Origin: Pseudarthrobacter chlorophenolicus
Lineage (GTDB): Bacteria > Actinomycetota > Actinomycetes > Actinomycetales > Micrococcaceae
Direction of reading: 5' to 3'
Length of the DNA stretch: 64,000 nt
Assembly: GCF_000962805.1 (NCBI RefSeq)
Contig: NZ_JZTW01000001.1
Span: 248,001 to 312,000, forward strand
This document shows positions 8,709-17,281 of this stretch, piece after piece. The notes under the pieces were generated by a model. It saw nothing but the letters and a program-made list of their open reading frames with translations. It had not been told where the DNA came from and made no database searches. The first letter of the stretch is position 1. Every line of letters begins with the position of its first letter. Position numbers and translations under genes: made by a program.

Positions 8709-9221
8709 ATGGCATCAACAGCAACCATCAGGCGCATCCGGGTCCTTGTCCCGCTCATCCTCCTCACGCTGGTGGGGACCCTCGTGGCGGGCATTGTGAC
8801 TGCTGCGCCGCGGACACCGCCGGCAATGCTGGGTGCTTCAGGAAGCCTCGACGGCGGGCTGGGACGAATCAACGGGGTCATACCCCTCGAGGCCGACGGC
8901 TGGGCGCCCCCATCAGCCCCGGCAGCACTCGCCAGCCCGCCGGACGGGGAAATGCACCGCGTCCGCATCCTCGTGGAACTGACAGCCATGGAGAAGGACG
9001 GCATTTCCTTCGACCCGTCCCGGTATGCCGTTTCGGCCCTGGGCACGGGCAGCTGGAAGCCGGTCTGGGCCACGCCGGCCCCGGCCCTGGTCCCGCAAGG
9101 CCAGAGCGTGAACGCCACGCTGGTGTTCGAGCTCCCGGACCGCGCCATCGACCTGACCCTGGAACTGCCCGGCGGGCCGGGACTGTCACTCGGGGCAGGA
9201 CACCACCGCAGCGCCAAGTGA
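8709..9221 (+). CDS. Small exported or membrane-anchored protein, unknown function
   Basis: This 170-residue protein has an N-terminal hydrophobic segment (VLVPLILLTLVGTLVAGIVTAA) after a basic start. The rest looks like one extracytoplasmic beta-rich domain, with alternating hydrophobic strands such as VRILVELTAMEKDG and NATLVFELPDRAIDLTLELP. I do not recognise the family. No ribosome site is visible before the ATG. It lies 114 nt upstream of the multicopper oxidase gene in the same direction, which suggests a shared extracytoplasmic role such as an accessory protein. That role is inferred from position only. Confidence 0.7.
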   Translation: MASTATIRRIRVLVPLILLTLVGTLVAGIVTAAPRTPPAMLGASGSLDGGLGRINGVIPLEADGWAPPSAPAALASPPDGEMHRVRILVELTAMEKDGISFDPSRYAVSALGTGSWKPVWATPAPALVPQGQSVNATLVFELPDRAIDLTLELPGGPGLSLGAGHHRSAK

Positions 9222-9335
9222 ACCGTCCTGCCAGCTGCGGGACTTCCATGGATTTTCCAAGAACCAGGCAATCCGGGCAGGGAATCCCCAAGCTGGCCCC
9301 TGCACAGTCTGGTTATTGAACAAAGGAGACAGCCA

Positions 9336-10946
9336 ATGTCCATTTCACGCCGCCAGGTCCTGTTGATCGGAGGACTGGGAGTCCTCGGGGCGGGAGCCGC
9401 CATGTTGCCCACGGGGTCCGTGGAAGCGAAGTCCGCCAGCCGGCTCAGTGACAAGGAGATGCCCCGTCCGTTCCAGTCCGCCTTTGTCCAGGCGCCGTTC
9501 CTTGCGCCCTACGCCACCGGCATTGATCCTGCCGACGGCTTGCCGGTCAACTACTACAAAGTGACGGAGAAAGCGGCCACAGCCAACATCCTTCCGCGGC
9601 TCACCACGCCGATCCTGGGCTACAACGGGATCTTTCCCGGGCCCACCATCAGCCTCGACCAGGGGACGAAGGCGGTGCTGCGGGTCCGCAACCAGCTCCC
9701 CGCCCAGCACGCGCTCGACGGGCATGCCCTGTCCACGTCCACCCACCTGCACGGCTCGGCGTCGCTGCCGCAGTACGACGGCTACGCTTCCGACATCACG
9801 CACCCGGGCTTCTACAAGGACTACCACTACCCCAACTTCCAGCCGGCACGCACCCTCTGGTACCACGACCACGGCGTCCACTTCACGGCCCTGAATGCGT
9901 ACTCGGGCCTCGCGGCGCAGTACCACATGCACGATCCGCTCGAACGCCAGCTGCTCCCGCAGGGCCGCTACGATGTGGCGCTGACCGTCAACGACGTCAT
10001 GTTCGCCGCCGACGGGTCGCTGGGCTACGACGACAACACCCATTCGGGCCTTTGGGGGGACGTGATCCTGGTCAACGGCAAGCCCTGGCCGGTGATGAAG
10101 GTCCAGAAGCGCGTCTACCGGTTCAGGATCCTCAACGCCTCCATCTCCCGTTCACTCCGGCCTACCCTCAGCACCGGCGATCCCTTGGTGGTGGTCGGGA
10201 CGGACGGAGGATTGGTTCCCACAGCCCAGAGCGTGACCAGTTACCGACACGGCGGGGCGGAGCGCTACGAGGTGCTGATCGACTTCCGGAAGTACAAGAC
10301 CGGGCAGCGGATCGAGCTCCGGAACCTGTCCAACAAGAACAACGTGGACTACGACTACACCAACAAGATCATGGCCTTCGATGTCACCGATGAGCCGGTG
10401 GACACCACGGACCCCACCTGGAATCGCATCCCCACCACCCTGGCGGGGAGCGAAGCGATGTCGCTCAAGGCGAGCCAGTCGGTAAAGACCCGCTCATTCC
10501 GGGTCAAGCGGAACGATGTCACCAACATGTGGACCATCAACGATGACAGTTGGCAGGACGTCATTGCCAGCGGTTACAAGAAGGTGGCAGCGGACCCGGC
10601 GCTGAACTCGGTGGAGATCTGGGAAATCGAAAACAAATCGGGGGGATGGTTCCACCCGGTCCACATCCACCTGGTGGACTTCCAAATCCTCAGCCGCAAC
10701 GGCCAGCCGCCCATGCTGCACGAACGCGGCCCTAAGGATGTGGTCTATGTGGGAGAAGACGAAAAGGTGCGGCTGCTCATGAAGTTCACCCCCCAGCAGG
10801 GCCTTTATATGATGCACTGCCACAACTTGCCCCACGAGGATCACGACATGATGGTCCAGTTCCGGGTTGGCCTCAAGGAATCGGACCTGGACGTCAACGA
10901 TCCCATGACGGCCGCTAAAGCCGAGTGGGACGACGAAGAGGATTGA
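9336..10946 (+). CDS. Tat-exported multicopper oxidase
   Basis: AAAGGAGA precedes the ATG. The 536-residue protein begins with a twin-arginine signal (SISRRQVLLIGGLGVLGAG). All four copper-binding motifs are present: HLHG, WYHDHGVH, HPVHIHLVDF and, near the C-terminus, HCHNLPHEDHDMM. The last has the Cys between two His residues and a Met axial position for the type 1 copper. It should oxidise phenolic or metal-ion substrates with reduction of oxygen to water, outside the membrane, in the manner of CotA or bilirubin oxidase-like enzymes. Tat export allows folding and copper loading before translocation. The physiological substrate is unknown. A signal peptidase gene overlaps its 3' end. Confidence 0.93.
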   Translation: MSISRRQVLLIGGLGVLGAGAAMLPTGSVEAKSASRLSDKEMPRPFQSAFVQAPFLAPYATGIDPADGLPVNYYKVTEKAATANILPRLTTPILGYNGIFPGPTISLDQGTKAVLRVRNQLPAQHALDGHALSTSTHLHGSASLPQYDGYASDITHPGFYKDYHYPNFQPARTLWYHDHGVHFTALNAYSGLAAQYHMHDPLERQLLPQGRYDVALTVNDVMFAADGSLGYDDNTHSGLWGDVILVNGKPWPVMKVQKRVYRFRILNASISRSLRPTLSTGDPLVVVGTDGGLVPTAQSVTSYRHGGAERYEVLIDFRKYKTGQRIELRNLSNKNNVDYDYTNKIMAFDVTDEPVDTTDPTWNRIPTTLAGSEAMSLKASQSVKTRSFRVKRNDVTNMWTINDDSWQDVIASGYKKVAADPALNSVEIWEIENKSGGWFHPVHIHLVDFQILSRNGQPPMLHERGPKDVVYVGEDEKVRLLMKFTPQQGLYMMHCHNLPHEDHDMMVQFRVGLKESDLDVNDPMTAAKAEWDDEED

Positions 10947-11503
10947 CCACACAACGCACGACGACGGGCGGCGGCCGGGGTGGAAAGCCCGGCCACCGCC
11001 GGTGGTTGCGGCAGCCGGGAACAGACCGGCGCGTTCCCCGCCGCATTGTGCTGGCGCTGCTCCCGGCGCTGGCGTTGCTGGGCGCCCGGGCCTGGTTGGT
11101 GGAGCCCTTCACTGTTTCGTCGGACAGCATGGAACCTGCCATTGCCCGGGGCTCTGTGGTGCTCATGTACAAACCTGCTGCGGCCCCAGGCACGGTGGAC
11201 CGCGGCATGGTGGTGGCCTTCACAAGCCCGGAAGACGGCCATGTGGCCATCAAACGGGTCATTGCGGTGGCGGGGCAAAGCGTGGCCATCCGGGACGCCG
11301 AACTCTTTGTGGACGGCCTGCACGTTGATGAGCCGTTCATTGACCACAGCCGCATCGACGCCACGTATTTCGGCCCCGTGACCGTCCCGGCCGGAAGCAT
11401 CTTCGTCCTGGGCGACAACAGGGGCGTGTCCGTTGATTCACGGGACTACGGGTCCGTGCCCCTTACCGCCATCCAGGGCACCCTGCTGACCGGCGGGAAG
11501 TAG
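10925..11503 (+). CDS. lepB: Signal peptidase I (LepB-type)
   Basis: The start is uncertain. A GTG at 10925 overlaps the oxidase gene by 22 nt, and a TTG at 10943 overlaps its stop codon. The ~190-residue product has a basic N-terminus, one transmembrane segment (IVLALLPALALLGARAWLV) and the signal peptidase I boxes: catalytic Ser68 in SDSMEP, Lys110 in AIKRVIAVAGQ and a GDNRG...DSRDYG box. This Ser-Lys pair is the bacterial type and distinguishes it from the SipW-type enzyme elsewhere in the window. Coupling to the oxidase gene is notable, since signal peptidase genes are usually not tied to a single substrate. It may process local surface proteins. Confidence 0.92.
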   Translation: MGRRRGLTTQRTTTGGGRGGKPGHRRWLRQPGTDRRVPRRIVLALLPALALLGARAWLVEPFTVSSDSMEPAIARGSVVLMYKPAAAPGTVDRGMVVAFTSPEDGHVAIKRVIAVAGQSVAIRDAELFVDGLHVDEPFIDHSRIDATYFGPVTVPAGSIFVLGDNRGVSVDSRDYGSVPLTAIQGTLLTGGK

Positions 11504-11641
11504 CTCCATGGGGCACGGAATTTCCACCACCTTGGAGGAACCTTTGGCTCCCAAGACGCGCAGTTCTGCCGCCAAGCAAACCCCAATCCGCAGTGATTAG
11601 CCTGCTTGAAATTGGCGGCACCGCAGCCCGGAAGGACGGAC

Positions 11642-12046
11642 ATGAGAATCCCCGCAAACCCTAGGCCCCCTGTTGTGGACAAGGCATTCCTTCTTGAATT
11701 GGAGCTTGATCGCGAGCAGGGCGATGGGTGCCGGCAGGTCTTCGTGGCCGACTTCATTGCGGGACTGCCTCGCCGGGTGGACAGGCTCCGGCTTGCCCTG
11801 TCCACTGCTGACACAGCGGACGCCCTTATGGCGGCCCGTGCGCTGAAGGTCTCCAGCCAGATGGTGGGCGCGGAGCGTTTGGCGGGCCTGATGCTGGACC
11901 TTGAGGAGGAACTCCGGGGACCAGCGTACGAGGCGGAAACCATCAGGCTTCCCAAGCTGGCAGTTGCCTTCTACGCGCCGGTCAACCGGTGTGCGATGCG
12001 GACCATCGACCACCTGCAGGCGTCCCCCTTCGCCGCCGTGTCCTAG
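11642..12046 (+). CDS. Hpt-like protein lacking the phospho-histidine
   Basis: The ATG follows a GGAAGGACGG ribosome site. The 134-residue protein is predicted mostly helical and matches the pattern of a histidine phosphotransfer domain. A helix with VFVADFIAGLPRRVDRLRLAL precedes MAARALKVSSQMVGAERL and then a LMLDLEEEL helix. In true Hpt proteins the second motif reads A-H-x-L-K-G-S-S, and the His accepts phosphate. Here the aligned position is Arg66, and the following Gly is Val. It therefore probably cannot relay phosphate and could instead bind a receiver or kinase as a decoy. It is a single-gene unit, convergent with the zinc transporter ATPase gene. Confidence 0.65.
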   Translation: MRIPANPRPPVVDKAFLLELELDREQGDGCRQVFVADFIAGLPRRVDRLRLALSTADTADALMAARALKVSSQMVGAERLAGLMLDLEEELRGPAYEAETIRLPKLAVAFYAPVNRCAMRTIDHLQASPFAAVS

Positions 12047-12077
12047 CAGGCCCCGGCCCCTCAACCCGCGCTCTCAC

Positions 12078-12731
12078 TCACAGCTGTGAGGAGTCCCGCT
12101 CCAAAGCTCCCGCTTCGGTTGCTTGTCCGCCGGACACAGTGATCACGCGGTCCGCCCGGCCGATGTCCGCCGCGTCATGGCTGGCCTCCAGGACCGTGGC
12201 GCCACGCCGCAGCTCTTCCGCCACGGCGGCCCGGATGAGCCGGTGGGCGTCGGCATCGAGCCCGGCGGTGGGTTCGTCAAGGAGGAGGATGGGGGATTCC
12301 TGTGCCAGCCCCTGGGCAATCAGCGTGCGCTGCCGCTGCCCGCCGGAAAGCTCGCGCAGCTGGCGGCCGGCAAGCTCCATGATCCCCATCCGGTCCATGC
12401 TGTCCGCCACCACCCGGCGGTCCAAGGCACGGAGCGGACGCCCCCGGCGGTGCGGCCAGCGCCCCATCTCCACCGCCTGGCGTACCGTGCACGGCATGGT
12501 GCCAGGCGCCTCAATGTGCTGGATGACGTATGCGGGCCGGGCGTGGGTGGTGACGGCGCCACTGTCCGGCGCCAGCACTCCGGCGGCCAGGGCCAGCAGG
12601 GTGGACTTTCCTGAGCCGTTACGCCCGGTCAGGACGGTGTGCGTCCCCGGTGCGAACGCCAGGCTGACGCCCGCCAGCACCTGCCGGTCCGGATAGGCGT
12701 ATCCCACATTGCTGAACCTAACGGCGTCCAT
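12078..12731 (-). CDS. aztA: Zinc ABC transporter ATPase, AztA-like
   Basis: AGGAGG lies just upstream of the ATG at 12731. The 217-residue protein is a compact ABC ATPase with Walker A GRNGSGKST, the Q-loop in VIQHIE, signature LSGGQRQR, Walker B ILLLDEPTAGLD and switch His in EASHDAAD. It is transcribed divergently from the permease, binding-protein and chaperone genes and shares their Zur-like box. It should power zinc uptake through the AztB permease. The sequence is typical of the cluster 9 (zinc/manganese) ATPase family; the metal is inferred from the AztC/AztD neighbours. Confidence 0.85.
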   Translation of the reverse strand: MDAVRFSNVGYAYPDRQVLAGVSLAFAPGTHTVLTGRNGSGKSTLLALAAGVLAPDSGAVTTHARPAYVIQHIEAPGTMPCTVRQAVEMGRWPHRRGRPLRALDRRVVADSMDRMGIMELAGRQLRELSGGQRQRTLIAQGLAQESPILLLDEPTAGLDADAHRLIRAAVAEELRRGATVLEASHDAADIGRADRVITVSGGQATEAGALERDSSQL

Positions 12732-12744
12732 GCTCCTCCTTTAT

Positions 12745-12762
12745 TGATAATGATTCTTATTA
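12745..12762. promoter_or_regulatory. Zur/Fur-type operator between aztA and aztB
   Basis: TGATAATGATTCTTATTA is a conspicuous AT-rich imperfect palindrome in the 38-bp gap between divergent transporter genes. It resembles Zur boxes built around TGAxAATGATTxTCA. A Zur repressor bound here would block both promoters when zinc is ample. The box ends only 7 nt before the permease start, so that transcript probably has a very short leader. Confidence 0.75.
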
Positions 12763-12769
12763 AGATACA

Positions 12770-13684
12770 GTGGCGGCGATGGAATGGATACTTGAACCCC
12801 TTGGCGCCTCCTTCGTGCAGCGCGCCGTCCTGGCCGGCAGCCTGGTGGCTGTCCTCTGCGCCGTGGTGGGTACGTGGGTGGTGGTGCGCGGCATGGCCTT
12901 CCTCGGCGACGCTATGTCCCACGGGCTGCTCCCCGGAATCGCCATAGCGTCCTTGCTGGGCGGCAACCTCCTCCTGGGTGCGGCGCTCAGCGCTGCGGCC
13001 ACGGCGGCCGGAGTCGCCGCGATCAGCCGCAACCGGCGCGTCTCCCAGGACACCGCCATCGGCCTGCTGTTCGTGGCCATGCTCTCGCTGGGCGTGATCA
13101 TCGTGTCCGCCTCCGGTTCGTTCGCCGTGGACCTCACCGGCACGCTCTTTGGTGACGTACTGGCGGTGGGCATGGAGGACGTGGCGCTGCTCGCCGCCGT
13201 CGGCTGCCTGGTGCTGGCCGTGGCCGCGCTCTCCCACCGCGCCCTGGCGGCCGCCACATTCCATCCGCAGAAGGCGGCGAGCCTGGGGCTGCGGCCCCGG
13301 CTGGCACATGCAGTGCTGCTCGGCATGGTCACCGTTGCCGTGGCTGCCTCCTTCCAGGTGGTGGGAACGCTCCTGGTGTTCGGGTTGCTGATCGCCCCTC
13401 CGGCGGCGGCGCTGGTGTGGGCCAGGTCCGTAAGGGCGGTGATGGCCCTCGGTTCGCTCATCGGCGTAGCCAGCGTGGTGGCAGGGCTGTGGATCTCCTG
13501 GTACGCGTCCACTGCCGCCGGCGCCACCATCGCCCTGGTTGCCGCCTTGTCCTACTTCGCCTCCGCCCTGTGCCATGCCGCCACCCGCCCAACCGGCTCG
13601 CAGCGGCGCAGCCCGCCCGCCGCCGTCGTCCCTTCAACCCCACACCCGGAAAAGGAAACCCGTGCCCCGCACCACTACGCCTAG
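12770..13684 (+). CDS. aztB: Zinc ABC transporter permease, AztB-like
   Basis: The GTG at 12770 opens the frame; an ATG at 12779 three codons later is an alternative. The 304-residue protein is hydrophobic with about eight transmembrane helices and matches the ABC-3 metal permease family (ZnuB/MntB type), including VVRGMAFLGDAMSHGLLPG near the N-terminus. It forms the membrane channel for the AztA ATPase and the AztC binding protein. The C-terminal tail is Pro/Arg-rich and soluble. It overlaps the next gene by 23 nt, consistent with a coupled operon. Confidence 0.88.
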   Translation: MAAMEWILEPLGASFVQRAVLAGSLVAVLCAVVGTWVVVRGMAFLGDAMSHGLLPGIAIASLLGGNLLLGAALSAAATAAGVAAISRNRRVSQDTAIGLLFVAMLSLGVIIVSASGSFAVDLTGTLFGDVLAVGMEDVALLAAVGCLVLAVAALSHRALAAATFHPQKAASLGLRPRLAHAVLLGMVTVAVAASFQVVGTLLVFGLLIAPPAAALVWARSVRAVMALGSLIGVASVVAGLWISWYASTAAGATIALVAALSYFASALCHAATRPTGSQRRSPPAAVVPSTPHPEKETRAPHHYA

Positions 13685-14879
13685 AACCGCAGCCCTCCTG
13701 CTCGCGGTGCCCCTCCTGCTGTCCGCCTGCTCGGCACCCGGCCCGGACGCGGCATCCGCGCCGGAAACCGCTGAACCGCACGGCTACATTGCCGGTGCGC
13801 AGGAGAACTCCGAACCGCAAACCGGCCTGCTCACCGTCAATGCCGCCACAGGGGAGGGGCAGCTGCTGTCACTCCTCACCGGTGAGTCATCCGCCGCGGG
13901 CACTGAAGGCCCTGTCAATGCCGCTTACCGCGACGGCCGGTACGCCCTGATGGCCACGGGAGCGGGGGTGGACCTCTTCGATACCGGCGCTTGGACCGTT
14001 GACCACGGCGAGCACAAGCATTACTACAGTGCCGAGCCCGGGTCCGTTGGCCTGCTGCAGGTACCGGATGCGGGCGCAGTGGCCGGGGATGGCACCTCCA
14101 TCGCGGTGTTCTCGGAAACCGGCGGGTACGCCGCCGTGTACCGCCACAAGGACCTCGACGCCGGCAACCTGACGGAGTCCGCCCGGATCACCACCACCCC
14201 GCACGCCGGCGTGGTGGTGCCGTACCAAGGTCATTTCCTGGCATCCGTGGCCACCGGTTCCGCTGCCGCCAACGGGGTTGAAGTGCGCGACGCCGGCGAT
14301 GCGGTGGTGCTCGGCCGGCAGGACTGCCCGGGCCTGGCCGGCCATTCCGCCACCAGGGCGGGCATCGTGTTCGCCTGCTCGGACGGGGCGCTGCTGGTGA
14401 GGGGGGACGGCGGCACCTTCAGTGGGGAGAAGATTCCTTATCCCGACGGCGGCGCCGGCCGTCCACCGGCCACGCACCTGGAACACCGCCCCGGGTCCAA
14501 CGAACTGGCCGGGCCGGCGGGTGACGCCGGGGTGTGGCATCTCGATGCCGCCAAACGCAAGTGGACGTTCCTGCCCACACCGGTTCCCGTGCTTGCTGCC
14601 TCCGCGGTGGGCGATGGGCGCCGGGTCCTGGCTGCCGGCGTTGACGGGTCCCTGCTGGCCATGAACCCTGCCACCGGGGCCCTTGAGGCGCAGGTTCCGC
14701 TGCTTGCCCCGTCCACCCCGGCAGGTGCTGTTCCCCGGGTCCTGGTGGACACCTCCCGGGCCTACGTAAGCGACCCCGCGCGCTCCGCAGTCCACGAGAT
14801 TGATTACGCGGACGGGCTGCGGGTGGCACGGAGCTTCGACGTTCCTGCTGCGGATATCGTGCTGGAGACCGGACTGTGA
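13662..14879 (+). CDS. AztD-like zinc metallochaperone, first paralogue
   Basis: The GTG at 13662 has an AAAGGAAA ribosome site and gives a lipoprotein signal (LLLAVPLLLSACS). The 405-residue product looks like a beta-propeller, with repeats ending in sequences such as GAGVDLFDTGAWTVDHG, and resembles AztD, the extracytoplasmic chaperone that hands zinc to AztC. A His-rich stretch, DHGEHKHYY, is a plausible metal site. It sits between permease and binding-protein genes and overlaps both. A second AztD-like gene follows the binding protein, and this copy is the more divergent one. Assignment rests on similarity to that paralogue and on context. Confidence 0.75.
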   Translation: MPRTTTPRTAALLLAVPLLLSACSAPGPDAASAPETAEPHGYIAGAQENSEPQTGLLTVNAATGEGQLLSLLTGESSAAGTEGPVNAAYRDGRYALMATGAGVDLFDTGAWTVDHGEHKHYYSAEPGSVGLLQVPDAGAVAGDGTSIAVFSETGGYAAVYRHKDLDAGNLTESARITTTPHAGVVVPYQGHFLASVATGSAAANGVEVRDAGDAVVLGRQDCPGLAGHSATRAGIVFACSDGALLVRGDGGTFSGEKIPYPDGGAGRPPATHLEHRPGSNELAGPAGDAGVWHLDAAKRKWTFLPTPVPVLAASAVGDGRRVLAAGVDGSLLAMNPATGALEAQVPLLAPSTPAGAVPRVLVDTSRAYVSDPARSAVHEIDYADGLRVARSFDVPAADIVLETGL

Positions 14880-15853
14880 GGGGGATCCTGGCCACGCGAC
14901 GGGACCGGGCCGCCGGGCGGAACCGTGCCGGGAAAGCAGGCTGGCCGGCCCGGCTGGGCGTGCTGCTGGTGCTGGGATTCGGCCTGGGGCTTGCGTTGGG
15001 CGGATGTTCAACCGCTGCCGCAGACCGCCCCACGGTGGTGGTAACCACCAACATCCTGGGCGACATCACCCGCAACGTGGTGGGGGAGCAGGCCGAGGTG
15101 GTGGTCCTCATGGCTGCCAATGCCGATCCCCACTCGTTCGGCATTTCCGCCCGGCAGGCCGCCGGCATCGAAAATGCGGCCCTCATCATCCACAACGGCG
15201 GCGGCCTCGAAGAAAACGTCCTCAACCATGTGAAAGCAGCCGAGGCCGAAGGTGTGCCGGCGTTGCCGGTGCTGGACGCCGTCGGGCCCCTCTCCTTCAC
15301 CCAGTCCGGGCAGGGCGCTCCGGACCCGCACTTCTGGACCGACCCGTCCCGGGTGGCCAAGGCCGCGGAGGCCATTGCCGCGGCGGTCAACGAGCACGTG
15401 GCAGGCGCTGACGCGACGGCGGTGCACGCGCAGACAGCCGCCTACACCGGGCAAGTGCAGGAACTCGAGGCAGCCATGGAGGCCGGTTTCGCCGGCATCG
15501 GGCCCAACCAGCGGAAACTCATCACCAACCACCACGTGTTCGGGTACCTGGCCGACCGGTTCGGTTTCGAGGTGGTGGGTGCCGTGATCCCGAGTGGCAC
15601 GACGCTCGCCTCACCCAGCCCCACGGACCTGGCCGACCTCACGGGCAAAATCCGGTCAGCCGGGGTGCGGGCCATCTTCGCCGATTCGTCGCAGCCCGCG
15701 CGGCTGGCCGAAGTCCTGGCCGCCGAGGCCGGCGAGGATATCGCAGTGGTCCCGCTGTTCACCGAATCCCTGGGCCCTGAGGGGTCCGACGCCGGAACCT
15801 ACCTGGGCATGATGCGCGCCAACGCCGAACGCATCACAGAGGCCCTGGCCTGA
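14876..15853 (+). CDS. aztC: Zinc-binding lipoprotein, AztC-like
   Basis: The GTG start overlaps the preceding stop in a GTGA arrangement. The 325-residue protein has an unusually long basic N-terminus before the lipobox (LALGGCS). The mature part is a cluster 9 metal-binding protein of the ZnuA fold. Likely zinc ligands are the His residues of ADPHSF, PDPHFW and TNHHVFGY and the Asp of IFADSS. The long His-rich loop of classical ZnuA is absent, which agrees with AztC proteins that receive zinc from AztD. It would deliver zinc to the AztB permease. Confidence 0.88.
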   Translation: MRGILATRRDRAAGRNRAGKAGWPARLGVLLVLGFGLGLALGGCSTAAADRPTVVVTTNILGDITRNVVGEQAEVVVLMAANADPHSFGISARQAAGIENAALIIHNGGGLEENVLNHVKAAEAEGVPALPVLDAVGPLSFTQSGQGAPDPHFWTDPSRVAKAAEAIAAAVNEHVAGADATAVHAQTAAYTGQVQELEAAMEAGFAGIGPNQRKLITNHHVFGYLADRFGFEVVGAVIPSGTTLASPSPTDLADLTGKIRSAGVRAIFADSSQPARLAEVLAAEAGEDIAVVPLFTESLGPEGSDAGTYLGMMRANAERITEALA

Positions 15854-15920
15854 TCCGGCGCCACCATACAGACCCGGGCTCCAGTCACGGAGCCCCCCAC
15901 CCACACAGAAGGAACAATCC

Positions 15921-17132
15921 ATGTATCACCGCACCGCACCCGTCCGCCTGATGACGGTGCTGGCCGCCGCGGGCCTGCTGCTCTCCGGCTGCGGCACCGC
16001 CGCCTCGAGCCCCGCCAGCCCTCCGCCAACACCGGCTGCCACCGTGGACTCGGCAGCGCCGCGCCTCGTCACCACCTATGACGGCGGCATCCAGGTCCTT
16101 GACCCGGAAACCTTCAAGGTGCTGGCCGACTTCCCCATGGAGGGGTTTAACCGGATCAACCCTGCCGGCGACGGCCGCCACGTGGTCATCTCCACTGCCA
16201 AGGGATTCGAGGTCCTGGACACCGGGGCGTGGACCGACGGAGGCAGGCACTACGCCCAGGAGCCCGCCATGACGGACATCGTCTTCCCCACCACCAAGCC
16301 CGGCCACGTTGTCCGCCACCACGGAAAGACCATCCTCTTCAGCGATGGCACCGGCGAGGTGACCGTCTTCAACTCCGCCGACCTGGCCGCCGGACAGCCC
16401 CGGGTGGAAACACACCGCGCCGAAGAAGCCCACCATGGCGTCGCCGTCGAACTTGCCAATGGCGAGCTGGTCCTCACCCTGGGGAACGACAAGGAGCGGC
16501 CCGGCATCATGGTGACGGATGCCGACGGCAAGGAAATCGCCCGGAACGAGGACTGCCCGGGCGTTCACGGTGAGGCCACGGCAGCCGGGGAGGCAGTGGT
16601 CATTGGATGCCAGACTGGCGTCCTGATCTACGCCGACGGCGCCATCACCAAACTGGCGAGCCCCACTGAATACGGGAGGATCGGCAACCAGGCCGGCTCG
16701 GAGGAATCGCCGGTGACCCTGGGTGACTACAAGAAGGACAAGGACGCCGAACTGGAACGGCCGGAGACCGTCTCCCTGATCAACACCGAGACGAAATCCC
16801 TGGCCTTGGTGGACCTGGGCACCAGCTACAGCTTCCGTTCCCTGGGCCGGGGGGCGCACGGGGAGGCGCTGGTGCTCGGCACCGACGGCGCCCTGCACGT
16901 CATCGATCCCGCAACAGCGGCCGTCAAAAACGTCTTCCCGGTGACCGCGCCGTGGGAGGAACCGCTGGACTGGCAGCAGCCCCGGCCCACCCTGTTCGTC
17001 AACGGGCACACCGCCTACGTGACCGATCCGGCGTCGAAGTCCATTTCGGCCGTCGACATCGAAACCGGAAAGGTCACCGGTACCGGCACGCTGGAGACAG
17101 TGCCCAACGAGCTGACCGGGGTTACCGGCTAG
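15921..17132 (+). CDS. aztD: Zinc metallochaperone AztD
   Basis: AGAAGGAAC precedes the ATG. The 403-residue lipoprotein (LLLSGCGT lipobox) has a repeated beta-propeller-like pattern and several His-containing turns (GGRHYAQEP, RHHGKTI, AEEAHHGVAVEL). AztD proteins bind zinc outside the cytoplasmic membrane and transfer it directly to AztC. The gene closes the operon and is followed by a strong terminator. It is clearly related to the 13662-14879 product, with shared phrases such as LDTGAWT/FDTGAWT and NEDCPG/GRQDCPG, so the cluster holds a duplicated chaperone. Confidence 0.88.
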   Translation: MYHRTAPVRLMTVLAAAGLLLSGCGTAASSPASPPPTPAATVDSAAPRLVTTYDGGIQVLDPETFKVLADFPMEGFNRINPAGDGRHVVISTAKGFEVLDTGAWTDGGRHYAQEPAMTDIVFPTTKPGHVVRHHGKTILFSDGTGEVTVFNSADLAAGQPRVETHRAEEAHHGVAVELANGELVLTLGNDKERPGIMVTDADGKEIARNEDCPGVHGEATAAGEAVVIGCQTGVLIYADGAITKLASPTEYGRIGNQAGSEESPVTLGDYKKDKDAELERPETVSLINTETKSLALVDLGTSYSFRSLGRGAHGEALVLGTDGALHVIDPATAAVKNVFPVTAPWEEPLDWQQPRPTLFVNGHTAYVTDPASKSISAVDIETGKVTGTGTLETVPNELTGVTG

Positions 17133-17151
17133 GCGCTTACCCGGGCCTGTT

Positions 17152-17191
17152 CCCTGGGAGCCGCGGGCGGGTGCGTCCGCGGCTCCCAGGG
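17152..17191 (+). terminator. Strong hairpin terminator after aztD
   Basis: A perfect 15-bp stem (17152-17166 with 17177-17191) around a 10-nt loop begins 20 nt after the aztD stop. A short CTCTTG follows rather than a clean U-run. Confidence 0.8.
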
Positions 17192-17211
17192 CTCTTGCGC
17201 CAAATTTGTGG

Positions 17212-17239
17212 TTGGTTCCGGGGCTGCCACTACTAATAT
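17212..17239 (+). promoter_or_regulatory. Candidate promoter of the RsbQ-like operon
   Basis: TTGGTT (17212-17217) and TAATAT (17234-17239) are separated by 16 nt, upstream of the hydrolase ATG at 17282. The match to a vegetative actinobacterial promoter is reasonable but untested. Confidence 0.4.
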
Positions 17240-17281
17240 CTGAGGAAGAAGCCACCCTGCTGACTACCTAAGGGCCGGATC

